A stretch of DNA of 64,000 nucleotides. It comes from Craspedostauros australis. Lineage: Eukaryota > Bacillariophyta > Bacillariophyceae > Mastogloiales > Achnanthaceae. The stretch spans positions 1,240,001-1,304,000 of the forward strand of contig JAMXDE010000014.1 of assembly GCA_026770025.1 (NCBI GenBank). Direction: 5' to 3'. The position numbers and the translations under genes are program-made. The notes beneath the pieces were generated by a model. The model worked only from the letters and a program-made list of their open reading frames with translations. It had not been told where the DNA came from and did no database searches. Below are positions 53,270 through 64,000 of this stretch, piece by piece. The first letter of the stretch is position 1; every line of letters starts with the position of its first letter.

Positions 53270-54501
53270 CTAGGAATTTTGTGGCTCGGGGGTGGTGCCT
53301 GTGATGGTCTCATCAGTCTCCTCGATGGCGCCGCGGGTGAAGCTGACGTACGCCGTCCAAAAGAATGAAACCACATGTCGGAACGGGAGTCGGATATGGA
53401 TCGGCAACACGAACTGGATGCAGTCCGATGGTCCCCACAGCTTGATCATAGCCGTGAGGTCGTCCTTAGCGTTGTGGACGTACTTCGCGACACCATCACG
53501 AGCCCAATCGAGAGGATTCCACGTCTGACCTCCGACGACTTCCTTGACAACGTAGTACGAGGGAAAGTACATGACCGGCAGATGGACGATGAGGTCGAAG
53601 AGCACCATCTTGCCGGCATCGAGCAAGCCCGCCGTGTCCTTGAGCTTGTCAGCAAAGGAGAGCTTTGCGAATCGGTCCATGGTGGGGAACCACTGTCTGT
53701 ACTTGTTGACCATGAGGTAGTACTGGAAACCACCGAGGTAGGCAAATCCGAAGGCGACGAAGATCCCATTTCGCTTCCAATCGATCTCATCGAACGACCT
53801 CTTCTCGGCCACCACCTGGACCACAAGATCGGCAGCCGCTGTCTTGCCCTGCAGGTTCGTTGGTTGGCAGGTTCGTTGGTCGGTTTGCGAGTCGTTGGTC
53901 GAAAAGAGAATGGGATGATTGATTCATGTTGATAGAATGGGTTGCACACGCGGTCGCAATTTCCATTTGCACGGCAGACGTTGCGGGCAGCGTTTTGTGA
54001 AAGATCGCCGCAACCATGAATGCGAGCGGATGAAATGGCGGGTGAGATGAGCGTTCATCAGTGATACCAAACATTCATCAGGATTACATCCGTCCATGCA
54101 CACGGCACAGGAAAGGCAAGGCAATGCAAGATGATGTCAGATATTCCTTCGTGACATCATGGACCATGAATCTTGGAGCGATGGCCGTCACCATGCCGTG
54201 CCTCATCATATGATGTGACGAGCGGCAAGATCACAAGCTGCGAAAAAGTGAAACGTACGGTGGCGACGCCCAATTGAAATGCAAATGGATGCGTTTTGGC
54301 AATGTTGGCCAATCCGCCAGTGCTCTGCGCTGGTGCTGCAGCGGCGGCGGTCTTCGCGGCAGATTCCGACGCAGCCTTCACGGTCTCCGAGTTCTCCACA
54401 GGGATCTTCTTCGACGAGGACTGGCATCGCTTGAACACTCCCTGGCGGAAGGAGTTCGGAGACACCCTTGAGAATGTGGCTATCCGGAGTGATGAGATCA
54501 T
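53270..54501 (-). CDS. Mpv17/PMP22 family membrane protein
   Basis: Model: complement(join(53270-53848, 54259-54501)), 273 aa; the 410-bp intron (GTACGT..CTGCAG) is phase 0. Splicing rebuilds the family start HPFAFQLGVAT + GKTAAADLVVQ. Other hallmarks: DWKRNGIFVAFGFAYLGGFQ, WFPTMDRF, a ..QTWNPLDWARDGVAKYV segment, and the C-terminal WGPSDCIQFVLPIHIRLPFRH with FFWTAYVSFTRG. Mpv17 proteins are four-helix membrane proteins of the mitochondrial inner membrane or peroxisome thought to form regulated channels. The first ~32 residues (MISSLRIATFSRV..CQSSSKK) are rich in Arg, Ser and hydrophobic residues without acids, like a mitochondrial presequence; an Ala/Ser linker follows. Divergent with the CARNMT1-like gene. 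Confidence 0.85.
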
Positions 54502-55151
54502 TCTTGCGTTTGCTAATTCGTTCGTTGTCGTCGGTCGTGTGTGTTTTGCAGCTGGAGGACTGATGCGAGTATCACCTGCAGCTGATGGCTTGAAGTGAAG
54601 GAGTTTCTGTTCGGAGTGGAGCACGAATAGAGCAGGGCAGAGTGGGGCAGAGTCAAGCAGAGTAGAGTAGAGGAGAGCGTTGTGGAGCGGTTGTGATGGG
54701 GTCTGATCTTGCTTGTGAATGTGGAGCAATGCAGCTGTGTGTGTGTATGTTGGTGTGGTTGGTGGCGGATGTGTGACGAAAGCAACACGCACAGCACACC
54801 AGGCAAAAAGCGATCTGGTTCGGTTTTTGGTGAGGCGCGGTTGTTGCGGTGGTTTTGCGTGTTGTTGAAGATTTGTTCCGCTTTTGTGTTGTTGTTCCAA
54901 CAATGCTTCGTCATCACCACCTGATGACGTCATCTGTGTGGCCGTGTGCGTTGGCCCACTATTAATGATTGACCAAATCGACTACAAGCAACGCAAGAAA
55001 GTCGACTTGTGTTGACCAGTTCGAGTACATTATCGCCAAGAACAAAATCGAACTCAACAGCAACAGCAGCAACAACAGTGCATCCTGATGCCACCAAATC
55101 GAACAAGCCAGTTGAAAACACCATGACAGCGACCCCAAGAGTAACCAACAA
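54502..55151. promoter_or_regulatory. Divergent promoter region, Mpv17-like / CARNMT1
   Basis: 650 bp between two divergent starts, so it should hold both promoters. I see short repeats of GCAGAGT (54,635-54,675) but no TATA box or other motif I would defend. Confidence 0.5.
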
Positions 55152-57215
55152 GTGCAACAAGCCATACCAACCCTGACATACTCTGACAAGTGGACGTTTG
55201 ACATCGTTCTAGTATGTTTGACATGCATCATGAACAAAAACAACGGCGACGCGATGGACTCAGAACCATCACTGGCAACAGCACCAGCAACAGCACCAGC
55301 ACCAGCATCAACATCAACATCAACATCAACATCAACAGCACCAACATCAACATCAACAGCACCAACATCAGCAACAGCAACAGCAACACCGATGGCAGCC
55401 GCCATGTCAGCAACAGTGGAGAAAGCACCGGCAACGAATGGGCAGTCTCAACAAATTGGTCATGAACATGATCGTCCACACAGTCATGAAAATGGCACAT
55501 CCAATGGACAGCAAGCACAGCATCGCAGCCATCGCCAACATGCACATCCACACCCACACCCACATCATGACGCCCAGAATCACACTCACAATATTGGAAA
55601 CCACCGTCATACCAACGATCCATCACAGCACTCGCCACAGCAGCAACATCATCAGCAGCATCGTCAACGGCAGCATCAACAGCAACAACACGAACAACAC
55701 CAACATCAAAACGAGCAACAACCACAGCGTGCTCCGAGGGAAGAAAATGAGTTGCACTCGCTCTCTCTCGCCTACCAAACGTACATGAGGCACAACGAAA
55801 CCGAGACCAATCACTTTGGTGATGTTTGCAAGGCGTACCGACAGTATGCCACCTTCGCGATGAACATGTGGGCCAATCAACAATACCGCGTCCACGCACT
55901 TCCGGAGGATCAACAGCGGCTGCTACCGAGAGCGCTCAAAAGGGACTCCGCTGAATTCCATGCAAGGGCCAAAAACTGGAAGGAGGCGGTCATTCGCAAT
56001 CAGTTCCTCCTCGACTGCATCCTTCGTCATGCTGGCGTGCCCCATTCGCAACAGATCACGACGGCGACCGCCTTCGTCACGGATGGCCAGGTCAGCAAGG
56101 TCTCCTCAGTCCTCAAGTCCATTGCCAGAGATTGGTCCAATGACGCTACGGAACGCAACATGGCATACGCGCCGCTCATCGAGCAGGTCAAACGATTCAT
56201 CCCGCAACCACAGAAATCACAAAGAGGGCCAAGGCCAAGGATATGCGTCCCCGGTGCAGGTAAGGTCTCCACACGAGTACTGCATGGCTGCTGCATCTTG
56301 CATAGTTGGAAGCCACCTTGTGCTCCCCGCAACTTTCAACGCACTATCCCGTTCATAGGTGGAAGCTTCGCTGTCGAAGGATTTATGACCCTCTTCTCTC
56401 ACCCATCCCTCTGTGCATGCGTCATCTCTCTCTCTCTCTCTTATGCCTCCATCTCTGCTATGTGGCACTTCCACTATCGCTTGTCAACCCTTGCAGGAGT
56501 GAGTCGGCTGGCCTTCGATTTGGCAGGGCTTGGATATTGCGTACAAGGCAATGAATTCTCGCTTCACATGCTTCTCGCATCCGATTTCATCCTCAATGGT
56601 GGCATTTTGAATGCCGAGCAACCGTTGAGTATATCGCCATGGCTGCTCGAATCGCGGAACGTGCACGGTCCCAACGATCCATGCCGGCAGGTTTATGTTC
56701 CGGATATCGACCCGTATAGCATTCTCAGCGACGTGGAGGAAGGTGAGGAGTCCATCCAGTTCTCAATGGCAGCCGGGGAATTTCTGTCGATATACAGCCA
56801 CCCCAAGGAAGCCGGCAAGTGGGATGCAGTCGTTTGCTGCTTCTTCCTCGATGCATGCCCCAACGTCATCGAGGTCATTCGTCTCGTGCATCACATGCTG
56901 AGACCAGGAGGGGTGTTCATCAACTTCGGACCGTTGCTCTATCACTGGTCCGGCCCTGCCATGAGGCCGGATGATAAGGACTTCGAGAGCTACCAATCGC
57001 GTTTCTCCTTCCTCGACAAGCGCTACATGACCAGCATCGATCTGTGTTACGAGGACATTCGCGAGATCATCTTGAACGTCGGCTTCGAATTCGTGGAGGA
57101 AAAGACTGCCATGAAGTGCTTGTACACCGCGGACAGACGATCCATGATGAACATGGTCTACCACAGCGTCCATTTTGTGGCGAAGAAGCTGCAGACGTCA
57201 TGTAATGGAGAGTAA
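55152..57215 (+). CDS. CARNMT1: Carnosine N-methyltransferase-like protein
   Basis: join(55152-56259, 56497-57215); intron GTAAGG..TTGCAG. The family (N2227-like) methylates carnosine-type histidine dipeptides, or protein His, with S-adenosylmethionine. After ~200 residues of low complexity (Ala/Thr/Ser, then His/Gln-rich) the domain begins at HSLSLAYQTYMRH with FGDVCKAYRQYATFAMN and PEDQQRLLPRALKRD. Splicing yields the SAM-binding VPGAG-VSRLAFDLAGLGY and GNEFSLHMLLASDFILN. Later motifs include QPLSISPWLLESRN, WDAVVCCFFLDACPNVIEVI, LRPGGVFINFGPLLYHW and SIDLCYEDIREIIL. The intron is 237 bp without an in-frame stop, so retention would keep the frame. The start may instead be the ATG at 55230. 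The domain is complete. Confidence 0.85.
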   Translation: MQQAIPTLTYSDKWTFDIVLVCLTCIMNKNNGDAMDSEPSLATAPATAPAPASTSTSTSTSTAPTSTSTAPTSATATATPMAAAMSATVEKAPATNGQSQQIGHEHDRPHSHENGTSNGQQAQHRSHRQHAHPHPHPHHDAQNHTHNIGNHRHTNDPSQHSPQQQHHQQHRQRQHQQQQHEQHQHQNEQQPQRAPREENELHSLSLAYQTYMRHNETETNHFGDVCKAYRQYATFAMNMWANQQYRVHALPEDQQRLLPRALKRDSAEFHARAKNWKEAVIRNQFLLDCILRHAGVPHSQQITTATAFVTDGQVSKVSSVLKSIARDWSNDATERNMAYAPLIEQVKRFIPQPQKSQRGPRPRICVPGAGKVSTRVLHGCCILHSWKPPCAPRNFQRTIPFIGGSFAVEGFMTLFSHPSLCACVISLSLSYASISAMWHFHYRLSTLAGVSRLAFDLAGLGYCVQGNEFSLHMLLASDFILNGGILNAEQPLSISPWLLESRNVHGPNDPCRQVYVPDIDPYSILSDVEEGEESIQFSMAAGEFLSIYSHPKEAGKWDAVVCCFFLDACPNVIEVIRLVHHMLRPGGVFINFGPLLYHWSGPAMRPDDKDFESYQSRFSFLDKRYMTSIDLCYEDIREIILNVGFEFVEEKTAMKCLYTADRRSMMNMVYHSVHFVAKKLQTSCNGE

Positions 57216-57604
57216 GACTATTCCAACAAAGCACACTAGATTGCTCCACACAAACGCATGAGTACGAGTGTGACTGGGGATGTCGCAAACATGAACCGGA
57301 TCAAACTTCACTCCAAGCTCGTAATTTTGCGGAGAGGAAGGAGCATTCTTCTTGTTGTGCACGGATTTGATCCACAATTACGAGTAGGTACGTTGGCAAA
57401 ACTCGTCCTTTGCTTGCCACACCATGGGTCTGGTCTTGTCTTGTTCTTTTCCTGCGGAACCACGATACTCTAGAGAGCACGGGGCAGTTGGGACATGGTC
57501 CAGCACAATTGGGATTGCACGCCCATCTCCTCTGCGGTACCCTCGAGCGACTGTGCCTGTGCCTCTTACACCAGCGCGATGCAAATCGATCAAATGTAGG
57601 GCGT
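57216..57604. other. 3' intergenic between convergent CARNMT1 and VPS13
   Basis: 389 bp, nothing beyond the two 3' flanks. Pieces that read as protein here carry no motifs. Confidence 0.6.
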
Positions 57605-60600
57605 TCATCGTCTTCCACGCTGCGCGCCATCTTGACGGGAAGACCTCTTTCCAGTCACTGCGCCTCCGATCCCCTTTCCAACGCTCCTCAAGCCGGAAAA
57701 GAGTCCTTTGCCTGCGGACATGACGCCGTCTGCTGTTCCCATGATGGCAGATTCGACGCCTTGGCCAACACCGCCGCCGATCGCCTTTCCGCCCTTCTTG
57801 AATCCATCCACCATGGCCTTGCCATCAGCGTCGACGATGCCTTTCCCAATGCCTTTGCCGACCATCATGACACCTCCGGCCACGCCGCCAACCATGTGAC
57901 CGAGGCCTTGGCCAGAGCCTTTGAGCACCTGACCAACACCCGTTCCCACTTTCATACAAGTGCCAATACGTAGTAGGAAATAGGATGGTGCCGCACGATA
58001 ACGTAGTCGTAGTCGTAGCGTATTCGTACGCATGGTATCAATGGCGAAGAATGTGCACAAACGTTGAATCAAATCAGATGGGATATGTGAGTGGAAGCAC
58101 CGTCGTACGAGTAGTATTCATGCATACACCACAAGATAGCATGCATGCTCCAGATGCCATACGAGCAGTCTTACCTCCTGAAATCGTACTTCCGACTCCA
58201 TCGCCTACTCCACTGACGACATTGTTCACGCCAACGCCAAGCCTCCCAACTCCCACGGTGTCTGATGATGATTCGATCGTGTTGCCGAGAGCGCGGGTCA
58301 TCCCGCTAATTCCATCTCCAAGGCCTCGACTGGCCTTTTTGAAAACGTACCCAACAGTCTTGCCGGACAAATGACCTGTGGCTCGAAGGATATCCCCTTC
58401 CACGTACTCGTCGTCACCGTTGTCTCTTGCAGCAAGGTACTTCCAATCCTGAATACTCGCCGCGCTTAGGATCTTGATTATCTTGAACTTCATCCGAGAC
58501 ATGTACACCGCCGCGAGTGACTCCATCAGTCGATCTGGCGGACCCCTGAGGGTGCGATCTGAATACCTCCCGAATTTCAATTCGGCTCTGTCGATCTGGA
58601 ATTTCAAGCGTTGGGTGAAGTACTTGAGCATCGCTGCGCCCTTTGTGCCGCGCGCGCCACGGTATCTCGATGCCTGAGGGTTGCGCTTGAAGCTCACCAG
58701 CAAGGTGAATGGCGAGACTCGGGTGTGGGCGATGCTGTACAGCTGGTCAGTTGTTGGCGGGGTGTAAGATGTTGTCTCCAGGCCCTTGGATTGCTCGACC
58801 CGAATCTTGTACCCACCATGTTGCTGGTCAGGCTCTATTTTCCACACCATGTGACCAACCTCCTCCGTTGCTGTGCCGATCTCGTGGACCACGTCCAGCA
58901 GCTTCCACACGAACTCTTCATCTGTGTTCAAGACTATCTTTTCGGTGCTACCATTGACATGCGCAAGGTTGAGATCGAACAAATCCACTCGGATGACATC
59001 TGCGCTCAAGGATCCTCTGAGACGTATGCAAAGGTCCAGGAAGCTCACTTTGTTTGAGCACCCAACCACGATCGGATACGCGGAATTCTTGCTCTCGTCT
59101 TTGACCTGGATTTCATGCGCGATCAGCGATATCTGCGTCCTCTCTTGCGATTTCCGGCTTTGAGATGATGCCTTCGTCTTCTGCCTGTCATCGAAGATGC
59201 GTTGGTAGTCCACTGTGAACCTGTTGAGCGACACTGTGGCTACGGGCTCATCGCCAGTCAGTGCGATGACGGACGATCGACGTGTCGTGGCCGCGTCCGT
59301 CGGGATATTTCCGAAACCCAGTAGATCGCCTGTTGGCACATTCGGTGACATGGCTTGAGTTGTTGCTGGTTCATCCGATGTTACGATCTTCTTGTTCAGT
59401 GTGATGGAGAGCGCAGTCCACCTCACGCGATAGCGAATGAAGTCATTCCTCAGAAGATTGGATCGATTGCCTTCACTGTGCAGAACCTGTGTGCCAAACT
59501 TCATTTCTCCGATCTTGATCACGAGACAGGCGTTGCCAATGGTATCGATCGCTGTCTGGATGGCCACACTACCGACTGAGTACCCTTCCCTCGATTTCAC
59601 GATGGCAACGATCATGCCGAGGTCGTTGACACTCAGGAAGGCTGTGCTGCAACCATTTTCAATGAAGGTGAATGCCAACTGGACCCCGTCAGGACGAGAT
59701 GCCACGCGCAGCGGCACCGCCTTGCCTGATTCCACGATTATCTCGGGATGGTTGGCTTCGTAAATAAGGACAGTCGTCGAGTTTCCATTGTAGATGTAGA
59801 ACTCTGGGATGAAGTGTACCTCACACTGATGTTCGTTGATGAGCTTGCGGTACGCGAAGTAACCGGACGGGTCACCTGTCTCCCACAGCACAGGTAGCGA
59901 ATCCAAACCCCCGCTGCTGAGAGGGGCTTCTTCGATTTGGAAGGGCTGAAAGAGACGGTGAATAGATTTTCATATTTGGCAAAGCAGAGAAGCAAAATAT
60001 TGTCCTCGCACGAGTATGGTGGTCGAGTTAGAATTGAACGCGGCAGAGGTGTGAGGGAAGGTGGACGTTGGCATCAAATCCACACTCAAACTTCACTTCG
60101 CTGCACTTCATTTTTTCGGCATGACATCAACAAAATGTACGTATTGTACTCGGCAACGGTCCATGCAGGGCAATGCTTTCCGCCTGCATGAGTGCACTTG
60201 ATGCAGACGTGGGTAGGGAGAAAGATCAACAAACGGAGAGGAGAACGTCGCAGTACACACAGAAATCGGGATTGGTATCAGAATGCGACACAAACGACTT
60301 ACGGCACTGCGCTGCATCCCCTCAGCATGGTCCATCGTCAACTTCACAAGCTGCAGAAAGGAATTTTGTGCGTTGGGGAGCAGCGATAGGCGATGCTGGT
60401 GCTTTTCCGTTGCGAAAGCACCAAATGGTTTCGAATTAGGGACAGCATTCGAGGTTCGTCTCAGCGCATGGGATGCCCGTGTAATTGAATTTCTCTGGCG
60501 TTTCGCTTCGGTTTCGGTAACCTGCTGGAATAGAAGATCACCCGTGTGATCAAGAGCGTAGTTGCATGTCGTGATGAAAAAGGCATGGACGGTTTTGCGC

Positions 60601-63600
60601 TTGTCAAGCGGTCCCCCATTCGATTCTTCCTTTTGAAATTTCTGCGTGGAACACATGGCTGACAGATTCTTGAGCATGTCAAAGCCTTCGACAATGAAGC
60701 ATTCACTTCCAAGGGCAACGGCAGACCGCTGCTGACCCTGCTGATTGGACACGAATGGGAACAGGCAGCCAAGCGGTTCAGGAAGCTGAAATTCTGAGAC
60801 GAGCGGTAGGTCGATCCAGCCCCCGCTCATCCAACTCAAGCCAGTGCCTCCGACCAGACTTTCTGCCGGTTTTGCGATGACCGCGATGGAAGGGCCGGGC
60901 GTAAAGATCTCAAGTCGATCGTCCTGATCCAGAATGACGACTGCGATGTCACCAGCTGTCGCTGAATTGTCTGCATCCTCGATGTAGATGTGTGGCATCG
61001 GCGTTCGTATTTGCACCTTGATTGGCAACTTGTTCTGCAGCACCGCCCGTGGCAGCAATTCGATGCACATCGAAGTGAACTTCTGATCCACAAGTGTGTG
61101 TGTTACGAAGGCCTGCAAGACGAATGGGTCGCTTGACTTGTTCGGTTGCAAAGAGGAAGCGGCATTGGTTCCACTTTGGACGCCCATGACATTTCTGCAT
61201 ATGATATCGAAGATTGCCGATGCTTTGGTGCGAGACGACGACTTCAGCTGTTGAAGGCAAGGTCTGATGGAAAGTGATCCAAAAAGGGTCTCGCTGCTTC
61301 TGCTTTGGGTGTTTGTGAGGTCTGGAATAATCCCAATGACTGTGCTCGTCTCCTTCTCGGAGTAATATGCGTCTGAGAATGCGCCAAGCAGAGACGCGGG
61401 AAGGCTGAAACTTGATGATGGAACGTGGGGGTTGTTGGAATCGATGCTTGTGGCCTGCGCCATCCTCTCCTTGCCCTCCTTAGACTTTCGTGATTTGCAC
61501 AGGCCGACATTTTGGAAGTAGTCGCCATTTTGGATGGAGATGTGGAACGGGATGGCAGTGCTGTTCTTGATCTGGACGCAACTTGTGACATGGAGAAGCT
61601 GCAGTGACAGCGGAGCAGAGAATAGGAAAGTCTCTCTATCTGGGTTAGATTGTGCTCGTGTCAATAGACGAATTGCAGCGCCGAAATGCAACCGATTGCG
61701 CAAAGTGTGTCGCGTCCATACAATACTGGTACAATCGACAACCGAAAGTGCAAGGGCAGCAACAGCAGCAGCAGCAGCACAACGGTAGCAAAGAATAGCA
61801 CAGTGATAGAACATTGCAACACTCGTCCAGACGCATGGCAGAGTGAACTTACCGTCGTCTTGCCGAACTTCTTCACCCTCGTGAATAACACGGCATTGCC
61901 ACCCAGCTCATGCGACTGCCAGGAATCGTCGAGACGATGGTCGATGTCTGTGATGTCGAACGTTTCCCCAGACACTTCGACTTTGACCGACTTCTGGAAC
62001 GACACATCTTGCCCATACTGCCGTTTGCCGCCGCAGCCGTTCGTTCTTGGCGGGTCGAAGCGGAAGTAGTGCAGATCACCATGCGAACAGACACGAGGTC
62101 TGTTTGCGAGTCCCGAAACAGTGAATGTGATATCAAGACCCGTTTGGTTGTCGATGGCGTACGGTAAAGATGTCACCAGATTTCTGGCCACGCTGGACAC
62201 GATGCTTCGGCGCAGGGTTGGATCCGCAGGCATGCCTCCAGTCCCCGTATTGTCGATGTGCGAATTGGGTTCCTCCACCAGTTGAGAATAGATCTTCCAC
62301 AATTGCTTTGAGCTGGCCACACTCATCAGGAACTGATCAGAAAGCGAGAGTCTGCACGGGAAGGACTCCAGATCAACGACAGTGTGAAGACGGCCGGATG
62401 ATTCGGCTCGTTGGACCTGTGATCGGTTGGCCTTCAACGAGATCTCCCATGGCTCAATCAGCAGCTTCGTCCACCGTCCTGTGGATGGATCAAAGTAGTC
62501 TGCCAATATAGATGTGCTGAGGTTCGCATCAAGCAGTGGACCGTTTGATGTGTTTGAACTTGCTACTGTGTCTGTGCCTATGCCTGCCATCATCTCCAAG
62601 TTGAGCGCGGTGGTTGCCTTGGTCACAAAGTTGCTCAGAGCAACCCGCAACAGCGCCTCGTCCAGACCTTGGAGGTCATTGACGAGCGTCATACGGGCTG
62701 ATGACACAGTCAATTGAACCTGGATCTTGGTGTCGATTTCGTTGCTACTCAATTGCACGCTCGGCATCGACGAAGACCTTGTAACGGAGGTGTCATCTGA
62801 CTGAGACTGGACGGTTGAAGCGTCGTTCTCGTCGGCGCTCTCAAGCGCATGGGCCAGCTTCTCAATGCGCTTGGTCTCATCTAGATTGAGTGCAGCGTGT
62901 GGAGTGTCGATAGTGCTCTGGCTTTGACCGCCCTGTTTGAAGTCGTTCAGACTGGAGAGTATGGAATTCAACAACGCAGCATCGTGCATCGAAAAGACGA
63001 CATCGACATGTGATAACGTGGCCGCTCTCACTTCGTACAGCTTGACACCAGCGGGAGTCGTGCTCATGGAGAAGTGCGCCGACAAATCTGTTGGGTCCAG
63101 AACTTGCGTTGGGTTGATGAGGTCATGTCCAAAGGCGGTGTACACCTGCACCGAGTCGCCGTTGTATTCCACTTGCGCATCGGTTTGCTGCTTCGTCACC
63201 AGATCGGTGGTTGTGGACACGTTGCACATGAAGATACCCTCGATGGCGATGACTTCACCCGCATTGCTGCTGCTGTTGCTGCCGTTGTTGTTGCGGCTGT
63301 TATCGAGTCCGGAATCGCTCTTAGCTTGTAATTGGCTGCCGAGATCCACCAGCAGGATGCTGCACTCCTTGCTTTGGATCTTGGCGTGACTCATGCCGAT
63401 GTACGCAGTGTCCGCGACCCCATCTGGTTGGATTGGATATGGGTCAGAACCAGGCTTGTTGTCCGCAAATTGCGGAAACGCTCTTTGCCCCATGTTATCG
63501 TCGCCATTGTCATCCAGATTGGAGTGTGTGCTGTCATTCCATTCGTTCTGGGCATCCGGTCCCTCGAAGAAGTGGGCGATATCAGCAATCGCATCAGGGA

Positions 63601-64000
63601 TCAGAGTTATTTGCGGCGTTCCAATGAAGAGTTCGATATCGGATGAACCGACTTCGGTTGTGTACTTCATGCGAAACAAATCTTCTTGGCTGATGGTGCC
63701 CGATTCATTGGAATTGGCCCGCTGCTGCATGAGGTAGCGGAAATGCCGACCAGCAGCGATCTCTCGTTGATCTTCACAGATCAAATTCCTGAGAACAACT
63801 TCCCAGCACTGCTTCAACATGTCCGGGTATTGCATCAGCTTTATCTGGGTGTCAACGGCTGCGATGGACGCCAAACCACCTGAGCAGTCTTCGGACAGCA
63901 ATTGCAATGAGAGCTCCTTGATATGCGCCGTCAGCACCAACCGTTGCGTCCTTTCAACCACAGCGACGCCAGCATGAGACATCCGATGCCTTGCATATCC
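57605..64000 (-). CDS. VPS13: VPS13-family lipid-transfer protein, C-terminal part
   Basis: Model: complement(join(57605-57948, 58175-59945, 60303-61598, 61853-64000)), open at the right edge; 1,852 codons visible. All four introns' or exons' joints have good sites (GTAAGT donors at 61852 and 60302, GTAAGA at 58174) and matching phases. VPS13 proteins are bridge-like lipid transporters at organelle contact sites. The visible part starts in the extended chain (VEVVLRNLICEDQRE-like stretches), includes the VAB/SHR-BD adaptor region (LLHVTSCVQIKNSTAIPFHI; PEFYIYNGNSTTVLIYEANH) and ends with the family's Gly-rich ATG2_C-like helices (KGIGKGIVDADGKAMVDGFK, GKGLFSGLRSVGKGIGGAV). Which VPS13 paralogue (A-D-like) cannot be told without the N-terminus. 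The ATG at 63982 is internal. Confidence 0.85.

Overview
The window comes from a eukaryotic nuclear genome, probably a photosynthetic stramenopile and most likely a diatom (moderate confidence). Host genes carry GT-AG introns. The transposon cargo is also typical: a Copia-type element with an ELDSHADTCC protease motif, mariner/IS630-like transposases with the RAYVRHHQIA..I type C-terminus, PIF/Harbinger elements and a Crypton-type tyrosine recombinase. No bacterial operon, CRISPR array, rRNA or organelle gene is visible.

Positions 1-44,500 form a dense nested transposon block. In order it holds: a broken IS4-like DDE transposase (0.3-1.7 kb); a family of short terminal-inverted-repeat (TIR) elements, one of which (3370-4155) sits inside a Harbinger transposase gene with an exact 6-bp target duplication; two tandem copies, A (broken, 6.1-8.8 kb) and B (intact, 10.1-12.3 kb), of an unrecognised three-exon gene family; a Harbinger transposase with an intact catalytic core (13.1-14.2 kb); two identical 207-bp repeats carrying a tRNA-like sequence (14.3-15.0 kb); a broken mariner (17.0-19.2 kb); a Crypton recombinase with one amber stop (19.4-21.4 kb); a zinc-ribbon-like ORF (21.9-23.0 kb); a third, divergent copy D of the unknown family (24.8-25.5 kb, minus); a second mariner whose 3' half is joined to the tail of the unknown family (copy C, 25.8-30.9 kb, minus); a degenerate Copia element (33.3-39.7 kb, minus); and a two-ORF Harbinger-type unit (40.3-44.0 kb).

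Several large, nearly perfect tandem arrays lie in or beside these genes: 38 x 18 bp, 73 x 12 bp, about 2.0 kb of pure G/T, 6 x 30 bp and 82 x 22 bp. They keep many reading frames open, so most long ORFs there are artefacts of composition.

At about 44.5 kb the content changes sharply to single-copy host genes: a RIC8/synembryn homologue (+), PAF1 (-), an iota-like Y-family DNA polymerase (-), an Mpv17/PMP22 family membrane protein (-), a carnosine N-methyltransferase-like protein (+), and the C-terminal part of a VPS13-family lipid-transfer protein (-) that runs off the right edge. These are unrelated housekeeping functions: G-protein folding, transcription elongation, translesion synthesis, organelle membrane, small-molecule methylation and inter-organelle lipid transport. 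They are not a cluster. RIC8/PAF1 and CARNMT1/VPS13 are convergent pairs; the Mpv17-like gene and CARNMT1 are divergent.
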